Assembly (NCBI GenBank): GCA_950054535.1
Contig: CATLPS010000007.1
Span: 1-32,242, forward strand
Direction of reading: 5' to 3'
Length of the DNA: 32,242 nucleotides
From: an uncultured Chlamydiae bacterium
GTDB taxonomy: Bacteria > Chlamydiota > Chlamydiia > Chlamydiales > Parachlamydiaceae
Shown here: in pieces, positions 1 through 8,778 of the stretch
How positions within the stretch are numbered: position 1 is the first letter of the stretch
Layout of the letters: the number at the start of each line of letters is the position of its first letter
Made by a program: the position numbers and the translations under genes
Notes under the pieces: model-generated
The model's input: the letters and a program-made list of their open reading frames with translations, nothing else
Database searches by the model: none
What the model was told of the DNA's origin: nothing

Positions 1-542
1 ATGATTTCGATTGTCTCTTCAGTAGAAACTTTTTCTCCAGGATGATAGCATGGCTTATTTTCTCCTAGGTAAAGATGAAAAGCTTCTTTTACCGAGCGTA
101 CATATCCTTTTTTCATCATTAAAAGTGCAATATGCGGCCTACCGATCATCGCAGCAGGAGTAGACTGTTTAAGCTCTATTTCATCAATAGGCATTTGATG
201 CATTTTTAATAAATCTAAAATCATTTGATTTCTTAAAGTACGCCTGTGACAGTGAAATTTACAAAGCTTTTGGATTTCTACTGAATCTAAGGAAAAGCTA
301 TAAGCAAGTACATGAACATTTGTTTTTTTATATGTCGTGGAAAATTCTACGCCCGAAATCAAAGGAAGTTGAACTTTTTTTGCCTCCTCTAAAGCTTCTT
401 TATAAGCGCCAATTGTATCGTGATCTGTTATAGAAAGCGCTTTTAGATTAAGTTTTACAGCTAAATGAATCAATTCTGTTGGGGTCAAAGTACCATCAGA
501 ACAGGTGCTATGGCAATGTAGATCAGCTCTAAATGGATGCAA
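1..542 (-). CDS. PHP-domain metal-dependent phosphoesterase (TrpH/RNase AM-like), 3' end truncated by window edge
   Basis: Reverse-strand reading gives ...PFRADLHCHSTCSDGTLTPTELIHLAVKLNLKALSITDHDTIGAYKEALEEA...; DLHCHSTCSDG and ITDHD are PHP motifs. Not in the ORF track because the stop is outside the window. Likely TTG start at 540-542 with an AGGAG Shine-Dalgarno upstream; overlaps the murB 3' end. Confidence 0.85.
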   Translation of the reverse strand, partial: MHPFRADLHCHSTCSDGTLTPTELIHLAVKLNLKALSITDHDTIGAYKEALEEAKKVQLPLISGVEFSTTYKKTNVHVLAYSFSLDSVEIQKLCKFHCHRRTLRNQMILDLLKMHQMPIDEIELKQSTPAAMIGRPHIALLMMKKGYVRSVKEAFHLYLGENKPCYHPGEKVSTEETIEI

Positions 543-1428
543 ATGTATTCTCCTCAAAGGGAACAAAGCGCACTTCTCTTTGCAATTGCATGCCCGTTTC
601 TTTTTTTACAGTTTCTTCAATAAATTTAAATAAGGACTGCATCTCTTTGGCAGATGCGTTTCCGCTATTAATAAAAAAGTTGCCGTGAAGCTGCGATACC
701 TCGGCATCTCCGATTTTTTTACCTTTTAAACCGAGCTGATCAATCAGAGCGCCCGCAGAAATATGAGAAGGGTTGCGAAAAGCACACCCAGCTGATTTTT
801 CGCTATAAGGCTGCGTCTTTGTGCGATAGCGAATGAGCTTTATTTGCTCTTGACGGGCTTTAGAAGAAGGGCGAAGAGAAAAAGTAGCGCTAACTATCGC
901 TCCTTTTAATTTTTGAAAGGAGGAAAAGCGATAATCAAAGTGGAGTTGCTCCACAGGAAAATGGAAAAATTCTCCTTCAGAGGAGATAAAATCGACGCTA
1001 TGTAAAGACTGACAAGTTTCTTTACCATTTGCTCCTGCATTCATAAAAATAGCTCCACCCACACTTGCGGGAATCCCTGAAGCAAATTCTAATCCGGTCC
1101 AGCCTTCGCGAGCAGACTGTGTACCCAACAAAGAAAAGCTATAACCGGCGCCAACTTTCCATAAATTTGGCTGAGGTCTAGAAAAAAAATCAATGCGATT
1201 AGCAATGACTAAACCATTAAATCCACGATCATCGAACAAAGTATTCGATCCTTTTCCTAAAATAAAAAAAGGAAGCATTTTTTGATGGCAAAATGTCAAA
1301 ACTTGCTGCATTTGGATGGGGTGACAAACCTCTATAAAAAAACGTGCTGGTCCTCCGATACGAAGCGTATTTAATTTTTTTAAACAGTAGCTAGTTGCAA
1401 AATCACCAAAAATTTTTTCATGATTCAT
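529..1428 (-). CDS. murB: UDP-N-acetylenolpyruvoylglucosamine reductase
   Basis: 299 aa; NTLRIGGPARFF, LGKGSNTLF, GLEFASGIPASVGGAIFMNAGA, SAGCAFRNPS are MurB motifs. Confidence 0.95.
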   Translation of the reverse strand: MNHEKIFGDFATSYCLKKLNTLRIGGPARFFIEVCHPIQMQQVLTFCHQKMLPFFILGKGSNTLFDDRGFNGLVIANRIDFFSRPQPNLWKVGAGYSFSLLGTQSAREGWTGLEFASGIPASVGGAIFMNAGANGKETCQSLHSVDFISSEGEFFHFPVEQLHFDYRFSSFQKLKGAIVSATFSLRPSSKARQEQIKLIRYRTKTQPYSEKSAGCAFRNPSHISAGALIDQLGLKGKKIGDAEVSQLHGNFFINSGNASAKEMQSLFKFIEETVKKETGMQLQREVRFVPFEENTFASI

Positions 1429-1960
1429 TTTGGTGCCTTTCCACCTTGTCTTTAAGGGCGTTAAAAATTTTTTCTTGGTTTTCTACTTCACTGTCCACTA
1501 AAACAGCTGCCTGTTTTTGTAATAGCTCTTTCGATGAATCATTTCCCAAACTCTTCTGATAAAGATGGTCTAAAAGAGCGTTCACAAATGAGGCAGATTC
1601 TGGCGTACTAAACTTACGGGAAAGTCGAATTGCCTCAGCTATTACTATTTTAGCGGGTATTTTTTCTTCTGAGTCATCGAAAAAAAGTTCGAAAACTCCT
1701 ATTCTTAAAATATTTTTCGTCACATTTTGGATGCGATCAAAACTATAGGAAGTAGATGCTGAGGCAATCAAAGGGTCAATTTGATTTTGAAATAGAAAAA
1801 TTTTCTCTACTTTTTCTTGAGCAGCATGAACATGCTTTTTTGCAACTTTTAATTGTGCCATCATTAGTTCTAGCATTGCCTGTTTTTCAGCGTTGCCTAA
1901 GTTAAAGCTGTATAAAAGTTGAAATACAATTTCTCTAAATTTTTGATGGGGGAGAGTCAT
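1418..1960 (-). CDS. nusB: Transcription antitermination factor NusB
   Basis: 180 aa; KFREIVFQLLYSF N-terminus and ILRIGVFELFF...PAKIVIAEAIRLSRKFSTPESASFVNALLD are NusB signatures; overlaps murB start by 11 nt. Confidence 0.92.
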   Translation of the reverse strand: MTLPHQKFREIVFQLLYSFNLGNAEKQAMLELMMAQLKVAKKHVHAAQEKVEKIFLFQNQIDPLIASASTSYSFDRIQNVTKNILRIGVFELFFDDSEEKIPAKIVIAEAIRLSRKFSTPESASFVNALLDHLYQKSLGNDSSKELLQKQAAVLVDSEVENQEKIFNALKDKVERHQNES

Positions 1961-2101
1961 GGCTATTTCATTTACCTAGTTCAAGATCATCTGTTACTTT
2001 CATTTATAATAGTACAAAAACTATAGCTTAATCCTTTAGTTTAAGGCCATCTTGAAATGAAAAATCCTTTTTTCTTTTTACCGCTCTTTTCATTAGAAAA
2101 A

Positions 2102-2488
2102 TTACTTAATGGGGATTTCTACTTTTTTTTTAAGGCCTTTACACTGTACATAAAGGCGGCGCAACCTTGATTCATTATCAAAATCTAAAAGCAGCTCCAT
2201 CCATCCTTCATTAAAATAGTAAGAAATTAATGTATTGTGACGAAAAATTTCTTTATGCCTAGCTTCTTTAAATAACGCTTCTGCTTTGGCGCGTGACATA
2301 TATTTTGTGATTTTTGTAGGAGGGTGCACTGGATGGGTGAGAAGATCAATAAATTCTTGAAAAGAAATTTGATTACTTAAAGTAATACCTAAATCAGAGC
2401 CCACTTCTTCAGGTGTAGAAAAAGGATAACGTAGCCGCATAAAAAAGCAAGAGAAAAGCTTAAAGAGACTGCTCATTACGAAATTCAC
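2102..2488 (-). CDS. Conserved hypothetical protein (128 aa)
   Basis: Open reading frame with plausible composition; no recognised domain. Confidence 0.6.
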   Translation of the reverse strand: MNFVMSSLFKLFSCFFMRLRYPFSTPEEVGSDLGITLSNQISFQEFIDLLTHPVHPPTKITKYMSRAKAEALFKEARHKEIFRHNTLISYYFNEGWMELLLDFDNESRLRRLYVQCKGLKKKVEIPIK

Positions 2489-2715
2489 TTTTAATTGTCT
2501 TAGATCTTTGATTTTATTCTTTCTTGTTGCTTGTTTGCAATCAAAAATTTTTAGGTCAATTTGTAAGCAAAGTCGCTGTTAACCGTTTATAGGAACTTTT
2601 CAATTAAAGTTGCTGTAAGAGATCATTTAAAAAAAAACGATCTACTCAAAAAAACATTGAGTTTTCCCTTTTACTTTGTTATATGACCTTACCATGAAAT
2701 GAATCAAGTAAAGAT

Positions 2716-3342
2716 ATGTTAGCAATTTTTTTAGATATTGAAACAACAGGCCTTGATTTTTTTGCTCATCGAGCTATTGATTTCGCTTTCAAAATCATTG
2801 ATATTTCCACAGGTAAAGAAATGTACTGTTTTCAAACCGTGGTAAAACAGCCTGTAGAGGTGTGGGAGAGTCGTGATTTGCAAAGTATTAAAATTAATGG
2901 GTTTGATTGGGAAAAAATACAGACAGGGATTACAGAAGCGGAACTTAAAAATCAAATTATTTCTATTTTTTCAAAATTACATATTTCTAGGGAGAGGGCT
3001 TTTTACATTTGCCAAAACCCAGCCTTTGATCGGGGATTTTTTTCGCAAATTGTAAATATTTATACTCAAGAAACTTTGCATTGGCCTTATAGATGGCTTG
3101 ATTTTGCCTCCATGTTTTGGGCATTACAGGTAAAAAATGCTAAACAGCAGCGCCTTTCTTTACCCATTGAAATCAACTTATCAAAAAATGCTATTGCTGA
3201 GCATTATCACCTTCCTTTAGAGTCGATGCCCCACTCTGCACTCAATGGAGTAAATCATCTTATTTTATGCTATCAAACTGCAATTGGATTTGGAGACTTA
3301 ACTTTTGCTATTCCGCAGCCATTAACTAAATATGATGAATAG
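2716..3342 (+). CDS. DnaQ-like (DEDD) 3'-5' exonuclease domain protein
   Basis: MLAIFLDIETTGLDFFAHRAIDFAFKI (Exo I DxE), FYICQNPAFDRGFF (Exo II), HSALNGVNH (Exo III-like). Confidence 0.85.
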   Translation: MLAIFLDIETTGLDFFAHRAIDFAFKIIDISTGKEMYCFQTVVKQPVEVWESRDLQSIKINGFDWEKIQTGITEAELKNQIISIFSKLHISRERAFYICQNPAFDRGFFSQIVNIYTQETLHWPYRWLDFASMFWALQVKNAKQQRLSLPIEINLSKNAIAEHYHLPLESMPHSALNGVNHLILCYQTAIGFGDLTFAIPQPLTKYDE

Positions 3343-3931
3343 CTTTTTTTTGGATAAAAAGAAGGGAAGGGCTATTTTTTCGATTTAGCCATTGATGATG
3401 GCAACAGCTCCAAGTTTTTGCAGAAAGACTTTTAAAAAAATCTAACAGAGCCGTTTGTTCTATAGCTCCTTCGTTATGCCCCGGGTAGCAAGTAATGGAA
3501 ATTGCTCCTCCATTTTTCACTAAACTCAAAGCTTTTTCTATACTTTTTAAAGTGGTTTCGACCTTAGTTGTTAACTGTTTGTCTCCTCCGGGTAGATAGC
3601 CGAGGTTGTAGACAACTAAAGCGATACTTTTTGGCAGGATTTGCTTAGGAAAAGTAGAATGACATCCATAGTAGTACTTCACTCGATTGCAAATAGACGG
3701 GCTTAGATTTTGCTCTAAAAAAAGTTTTGCTTTCTCAATTGCTGTTTTTTGCACATCGACTGCCCAAACTTCACCATTTGAATCGTCTAAAACAAGCTGA
3801 CTTAAATAACGTGTATCTTGACCATTTCCACAAGTTGCATCAATGACAATATCTCCTCGTTTTGCAATTAATTTCCAATAATGGTGCGCTAAATCTAAAT
3901 GAGACTGAAAAAGAGGAAAGTGATAATGCAT
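3326..3931 (-). CDS. mnmM: Class I SAM-dependent methyltransferase of the YtqB/MnmM family
   Basis: GDIVIDATCGNGQDTRYLSQLV, VYNLGYLPGGDKQLTTKVETTLKSIEKALSLVKNGG closely match the YtqB/MnmM consensus as remembered. Convergent overlap with the upstream exonuclease gene. Confidence 0.85.
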   Translation of the reverse strand: MHYHFPLFQSHLDLAHHYWKLIAKRGDIVIDATCGNGQDTRYLSQLVLDDSNGEVWAVDVQKTAIEKAKLFLEQNLSPSICNRVKYYYGCHSTFPKQILPKSIALVVYNLGYLPGGDKQLTTKVETTLKSIEKALSLVKNGGAISITCYPGHNEGAIEQTALLDFFKSLSAKTWSCCHHQWLNRKNSPSLLFIQKKAIHHI

Positions 3932-4033
3932 AAAAATTTTACGTAATTTTTAAAATAAAAAGATAAAACATAGCACAAAAATTGAATTTATTCCATGATC
4001 GCGATTTCAAGTTAAATAGTTATAGAGCAAGTA

Positions 4034-5500
4034 GTGATGGAGATACAAGAGGTAATTATTATTGGAGCAGGAATTGCGGGTTGTGCAACCGCTTTAGCAT
4101 TAGCTCAGCGCCATATTCCCGTTATGCTTTTTACTTCTCCTACAGATGAGCGTATCTATCACGCTCCTTTTATCAAAAAAGAGGAGCTAGAGAAAAAAAT
4201 TTTAGAGATTCAAAAGGATGTTAGGCAAAGTTTGAGTTGCTCTAGAGCGCATGAACAGCTTTACCTAAGCGCCGAAACTAGCATCAATCAGTTGATTGGG
4301 GGATACTACTCCATCGATCGTAAAGGAAATGTCGATATCCATCGTAGTTTAATTGAGCAGCTAAAAAAACTTCCTGAAGTACGCTGGATTTTTAATCAGA
4401 GTCTACTCGAGCTCCTAACTCTTCATCAACACTCTGCTTGTCTGGCTGATGTGCATAAAAGCCCGATGTGTGTAGGAATTACTACGTTTAACCATGAAGC
4501 TTTAAAAGTAGAGCGTTATTTAGCAAAAGAGGTAATCATTGCCACAGGGGGAGCAACTTCCCTTTATCCTTACTCTACTCATTCCAAATCAGCCAGAGGA
4601 GAAGGAGTAGCAATTGCGTGGCGAGCAGGAGCAAGGTTAGTAAAAATGGATCAAATTCAATTTCATCCTTTAGGTTTTTTCGAAAGGGATCAACCTTGCG
4701 TGCCTTTATCAGTAGATCTTTTAAAAGATGGAGGGCAGCTAGCGCTTACAAAACACTCTATTAATGAGGTGGTTCCTGATTTTACTTGTTTGACCGATCA
4801 GCTCTATACATTAATGTTAGAAAATCGATTAGAGCACTTATGGCTAAACTTGACAATGCTAGATAGCTCTATGCTAAAAGACAAATACCCTTCTTTAGAT
4901 GCATATTGTTTAGATCGTGGATTAAATATTGCTAAGGATCGTTTGCCAGTAGTTCCTGTAGCCAGATATACGGGAGGTGGCATTGCTGTGGATAAATATA
5001 GCCAAACTAGCATGCAAAGGCTAAGAGCAGTAGGGGAAGCTGCTTGTACAGGTTTAACTGATAACTTTGAAGATGAAGCAATGGGTGTGATTGAAAGCTT
5101 AACCTGGGCTTTTAATTGCGCAGAAGATATCGCCGCTAAGCTTTCTAAGTTTATCTATTATTTTCCTAAGTTAAAAGTAAATACGATTGTCGTTCAACCA
5201 GGAAAAAGCCTGAAAGAGGATTGGCGCTTGATCAATTTTATCATGTGGAATTATGGCGGAATTAAGCGGGATAAGTCTCATCTAAAACGAGCTCGAGTAT
5301 TTTTAAATCAATTACAAAATTTCAATTCACTTAATTTTTCTTCAGGACCATCACTAGAACAAATTCACCTTATTTTTGCTAATCAAATGGCTCTGTTAAT
5401 CATTGAAAGTGCTATTAATAATTGCGCCTCCAAAACAGATCCAGCTCTATTTTCTACACCACCTCATGAAGAATTAATACAGTTAGGTATTCAAATCTAA
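4034..5500 (+). CDS. NadB-like flavoprotein (L-aspartate oxidase homolog with altered active-site residues)
   Basis: N-terminal IIGAGIAGCATALALAQ FAD-binding motif; QIQFHPLGFF; RYTGGGIAVDKYSQTSMQRLRAVGEAACTGL; C-terminal RLINFIMWNYGGIKRDKSHLKRA. Family assignment is strong, but canonical catalytic residues are not conserved (see findings). Confidence 0.85.
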   Translation: MMEIQEVIIIGAGIAGCATALALAQRHIPVMLFTSPTDERIYHAPFIKKEELEKKILEIQKDVRQSLSCSRAHEQLYLSAETSINQLIGGYYSIDRKGNVDIHRSLIEQLKKLPEVRWIFNQSLLELLTLHQHSACLADVHKSPMCVGITTFNHEALKVERYLAKEVIIATGGATSLYPYSTHSKSARGEGVAIAWRAGARLVKMDQIQFHPLGFFERDQPCVPLSVDLLKDGGQLALTKHSINEVVPDFTCLTDQLYTLMLENRLEHLWLNLTMLDSSMLKDKYPSLDAYCLDRGLNIAKDRLPVVPVARYTGGGIAVDKYSQTSMQRLRAVGEAACTGLTDNFEDEAMGVIESLTWAFNCAEDIAAKLSKFIYYFPKLKVNTIVVQPGKSLKEDWRLINFIMWNYGGIKRDKSHLKRARVFLNQLQNFNSLNFSSGPSLEQIHLIFANQMALLIIESAINNCASKTDPALFSTPPHEELIQLGIQI

Positions 5501-5512
5501 AAAAATTGCTCT

Positions 5513-5536
5513 TTGTTGCTTAACTTGTTGCTTAAT
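5513..5536. repeat. Two-copy 12-bp tandem repeat TTGTTGCTTAA(C/T)
   Basis: Direct reading of ttgttgcttaac ttgttgcttaat between convergent genes. Confidence 0.7.
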
Positions 5537-5550
5537 CTGTTTCATTTAAA

Positions 5551-6075
5551 CTAAAAAGGCTTTTCCTGAAAATGAGCAATAAAATGGACTTCATTTGGAT
5601 ACCCTAAAGTATCTCCAAATAATTGAGAAAAATCTTTTTGAATTTTTTCTAAACAATGATCTTGCGCAGTATTATCTGCTAAAAAAGGCAGATCAGCTAC
5701 GACTTGGATCGAGTTTTTTTTTATAGAAAAATAAAAAGGAATAGAGGTAGAAGGGAAATTTTTTTTCCAATAATTTTGTAAATATTGTTCTACCAAATTT
5801 TCGTCAATCGCTATGGAACGGCTTCCAATTTTAACAAAGGCAAAATGACGCCCACTGTTAAAGGTAGCATAGGTAATCAGCGAAAGGCCAATTAATATTC
5901 CACCTAGCCCAAATAGAGATAAAATTAAAGTATGTTCAAAAATTAAATTAATCAAAGCTTTTTGCAAAGTAACCGACCAAGGTAAAATTAAACCTGCCAC
6001 TCCTACCAGGCAAAAAAAAGCTCCTAAAATAAAGCTAACATAGAGAGATAGAAAGTGCCCAAACTTAAAATTCAT
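5551..6075 (-). CDS. AmaP-like membrane protein (two N-terminal TM helices)
   Basis: 174 aa; two hydrophobic helices followed by a C-terminal soluble domain; adjacent to and overlapping an Asp23/Gls24 family gene, as in AmaP-Asp23 pairs. Confidence 0.6.
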   Translation of the reverse strand: MNFKFGHFLSLYVSFILGAFFCLVGVAGLILPWSVTLQKALINLIFEHTLILSLFGLGGILIGLSLITYATFNSGRHFAFVKIGSRSIAIDENLVEQYLQNYWKKNFPSTSIPFYFSIKKNSIQVVADLPFLADNTAQDHCLEKIQKDFSQLFGDTLGYPNEVHFIAHFQEKPF

Positions 6076-6550
6076 CGCAGTATTCTTCTCCTAAATTAGA
6101 TCCCATAAGAGTAGGAGGGCCTTGAGTAGAAATTTGACTCATCTTATCAGCATGTTCTGGCGAAATTACATTTTTAAATACCACGTGAATAGAGCTAACA
6201 TGTAAACCAGTAATTTTAGTAATTTCTTCTACGGTTTTAGTTTGAATCTCTTCTGCTTTAGCTGGTATAGAAAACCCAAATAAGATATTTACTTCGATTG
6301 TTAAATCAACAGAGTGGTTCTTTTCATCTTGTTGCGCATAAATTCCTTTTACTCCTTCAGAGCTGCGTCCCAGTAAATGGTCAATAAAGTTTCCTTCTAC
6401 TAAACTGATTCCATCAATCTCAGACAAAGATTGCAGAGCAATCGATTGAAACACTCGATTTTCAAGATCGCGGCTAAAAATGGTTTCTGGTAATTCAAAC
6501 TCTTTTGTATCGAGCTTAGAGCGATGTATTTTATCTTTTGTATTTTTCAT
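6065..6550 (-). CDS. Asp23/Gls24 family envelope stress response protein
   Basis: IALQSLSEIDGISLVEG...GVKGIYAQQDEKNHSVDLTIEVNILFGFSIPAKAEEIQTKTVEEITKITGLHVSSIHVVFKNV is an Asp23 pattern. Confidence 0.85.
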   Translation of the reverse strand: MKNTKDKIHRSKLDTKEFELPETIFSRDLENRVFQSIALQSLSEIDGISLVEGNFIDHLLGRSSEGVKGIYAQQDEKNHSVDLTIEVNILFGFSIPAKAEEIQTKTVEEITKITGLHVSSIHVVFKNVISPEHADKMSQISTQGPPTLMGSNLGEEYCDEF

Positions 6551-6637
6551 AAAGTTTACGCTATTCCTTTTAGTCGATTAAATTAGCTTAAGGATCATTA
6601 AAATCAAACTTTAAGGCTAATTTTTATATGGTATCAA

Positions 6638-6666
6638 TTGACAGCTGTCCAAGGATAGACTAACAT
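6638..6666 (+). promoter_or_regulatory. Candidate sigma70-type promoter for the 6790 gene
   Basis: TTGACA at 6638-6643, exact 17-nt spacer, TAACAT at 6661-6666; lies ~120 nt upstream of the 6790 start. Confidence 0.45.
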
Positions 6667-6789
6667 GAACATTTTAATCTGACTAGTTCTTTATAATAAG
6701 TTAGACTTTAAGTAGTTAAAATTGAAAACTAACAAATAGTTTTTAAAAAACCAAAAGCAAAATAAAATCAGAAATGAAGGGTGTAAATT

Positions 6790-7302
6790 ATGTCTAATGC
6801 TCAAAGTTTTTCAGGAGCGCAACTTTTTTTAAGCTTTATCTTTTCCACTTTTTGTGCATTTGCCGCAGCACATTTTGCAGAAAAAAAAGGAAGAAGTAAT
6901 CTTGGCTGGTTTATTTTAGGCTTTACTTTTGCAATTTTTGCTCTCGTGGTGCTTTATTTTCTACCTCCTCTTAAGGAAGAGAAATTAATTAATGAAGAGC
7001 GCGAAAAAGAAAATTTAAACGAAGAAGAAATAGTTTTAGAAAGTAGTAATACCGAAGCTGTCTCTTCCTCCCTACCTTTGCCATTTGAAACACAACCGGA
7101 CCTAGTCAATCAATTATGGTTTTATTTAGATAAAGATCATCAGCAAATAGGCCCGGTTAGTTTTATTGCATTAAAAGAGGAGTGGAGGCAAGGTCTGATC
7201 AATCTGCATAGCTATGTGTGGTCAGAAGGAATGGAAAAATGGCAAAGAGTAGACGAGCTAGCAGAGTTGAAACTGCATTTAAATGAAACATTGCCTATGT
7301 AA
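6790..7302 (+). CDS. Membrane protein with C-terminal GYF_2 (DUF4339) domain
   Basis: Two N-terminal hydrophobic segments; C-terminal LWFYLDKDHQQIGPVSFIALKEEWRQGLINLHSYVWSEGMEKWQRVDELAEL fits the GYF_2 pattern. Confidence 0.8.
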   Translation: MSNAQSFSGAQLFLSFIFSTFCAFAAAHFAEKKGRSNLGWFILGFTFAIFALVVLYFLPPLKEEKLINEEREKENLNEEEIVLESSNTEAVSSSLPLPFETQPDLVNQLWFYLDKDHQQIGPVSFIALKEEWRQGLINLHSYVWSEGMEKWQRVDELAELKLHLNETLPM

Positions 7303-7363
7303 AATGCTATTTCTTTAAAAAAGAGCAAGTACTTTAAACAAGCATATTAGAACTAAAAAAAAT

Positions 7364-7403
7364 AAAACCTTATTTTTTTAAAAGAGAGAAATAGGTTTTT
7401 TTT
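7364..7403 (+). terminator. Probable intrinsic terminator of the GYF_2 gene
   Basis: AAAACCTTATTT...AAATAGGTTTTTTTT hairpin followed by a T run. Confidence 0.55.
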
Positions 7404-7532
7404 GAATTTTAACGAAAAGTATCATTTCTAAAAATTTTTTACAGCTAAAACATTGTTGGAAAAAGATGTTAAAAGAGATGAAAACTGACCTTAATGGTTT
7501 ATCTCTTAATAAGAAAATAAAAAAATATGAAA

Positions 7533-7582
7533 TGCAAAAAAGTTTAATAAACAAAAACTAGTTCATTAAACTTAATTTTGCA
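7533..7582 (-). terminator. Probable terminator hairpin downstream of rpsN
   Basis: Near-perfect inverted repeat TGCAAAAAAGTTTAATAAAC / GTTCATTAAACTTAATTTTGCA. Confidence 0.5.
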
Positions 7583-7603
7583 AATAAAAATAAAAGCTGA
7601 AAA

Positions 7604-7909
7604 TTACCAGCTTGACTTGGTTACGCCTGGAATCATTCCCATTGATGCAAGTTCGCGAAAAGCTAAACGTGAAAGTTTAAATTTTCTATAAACGCCACGT
7701 GCTCTGCCTGTTAATTGACAACGGTTTCTTAATCTCACAGGAGAGGAGTCTCTTGGCATTTTATTCAATGCAATTCGCGCCTCTTCGCGTTCTTCTTCGC
7801 TTAAATTAATGTCATAAGATTTTTTTCTAAGAGCTTCTCTTTTATCCCACTTTAATTTAACAAGTCTTTCACGACGCTTTTGTTTTTCTATAGAAGATTT
7901 TTTTGCCAT
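7604..7909 (-). CDS. rpsN: 30S ribosomal protein S14
   Basis: 101 aa; [17 protein letters not shown]...[49 protein letters not shown]. Confidence 0.97.
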   Translation of the reverse strand: MAKKSSIEKQKRRERLVKLKWDKREALRKKSYDINLSEEEREEARIALNKMPRDSSPVRLRNRCQLTGRARGVYRKFKLSRLAFRELASMGMIPGVTKSSW

Positions 7910-7928
7910 ATATTTAGTAATTCCTTAT

Positions 7929-8066
7929 TTAGTTTTTACGGCTGCGGCCTTTTTGACGTTGTTTGCGGTTAGGGTCTTTTTTATTGACAATCCGTATTAC
8001 ACCATTGCGACGAATGAGTATGTCACCTTTAGAAGGGTCAGCTTTGATAGAAACTTTAACTTTCAT
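7929..8066 (-). CDS. rpmJ: 50S ribosomal protein L36 (below the ORF-track size cutoff)
   Basis: Reverse-strand translation [45 protein letters not shown]; 45 aa long-form L36. Confidence 0.95.
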   Translation of the reverse strand: MKVKVSIKADPSKGDILIRRNGVIRIVNKKDPNRKQRQKGRSRKN

Positions 8067-8272
8067 GTAATTTCCTATAATGAAGTTTGACAAAGTAAGT
8101 TGTAATTTATCGTCTTTTATACTTCAATTCCATTTTTATATCAATTCTTTTTGCTAGCTAGTTTAAAATGGGCTTTTCTCCATCTATTTAGCTTGCATTT
8201 TTTTTCTTTATTTTTTATTCTTCAGTAAAATTTATTGCCCTTTAGGGCTTAACTTATATAAGGAACATAACA

Positions 8273-8410
8273 GTGAAACGAACTTATCAACCAAGTAAAC
8301 GTCGTCGCTCTTCAGAACATGGCTTCTTAAAAAGAATGCGTACGGCAAGTGGAAGAACAATCATCAATCGCAGAAGAAGACAAGGGCGCAAGCAATTAAC
8401 AAGAGTGTAG
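8273..8410 (+). CDS. rpmH: 50S ribosomal protein L34, GTG start (below the ORF-track size cutoff)
   Basis: Translation [45 protein letters not shown]. Confidence 0.97.
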   Translation: MKRTYQPSKRRRSSEHGFLKRMRTASGRTIINRRRRQGRKQLTRV

Positions 8411-8430
8411 CTTTTTCTTTCCCTAAATCC

Positions 8431-8778
8431 ATGCGTTTATTGCGTCGTTCCCAATATAAACGCATGAATTATCATTACCAGTCTTATCATGGTCAATGGA
8501 TCAATATTAAAATAGTGAAAAATCAAAATAATTGCCCTCGGTTAGGAATTACAGCAACGCGTAAGTTTGGTAAATCTCATGAGCGAAATCGCTTTAAAAG
8601 AATTACTAGAGAAGCTTTTCGCCTGATGAAACATCATTTTTTTGTAGGCATTGATATTCTTGTTTTTCCTCGTTCTTTAGCTAAAAATGCTACTACCTGC
8701 GTTATTCAAACAGAGTTATTGCAAGCAATGCAGCAGCTAAATTATCTTCAACCTTCTCCATACTGTGAAAGAGCTTGA
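8431..8778 (+). CDS. rnpA: Ribonuclease P protein component
   Basis: Follows rpmH; PRLGITATRKFGKSHERNRFKRITREAFR is the RnpA signature. Confidence 0.95.
   Translation: MRLLRRSQYKRMNYHYQSYHGQWINIKIVKNQNNCPRLGITATRKFGKSHERNRFKRITREAFRLMKHHFFVGIDILVFPRSLAKNATTCVIQTELLQAMQQLNYLQPSPYCERA

Noticed and set aside
2731-2955. 74-aa minus-strand ORF (and 60-aa plus ORF 2873-3055)
   Set aside because: Entirely inside the exonuclease CDS with no family motifs; shadow ORFs.
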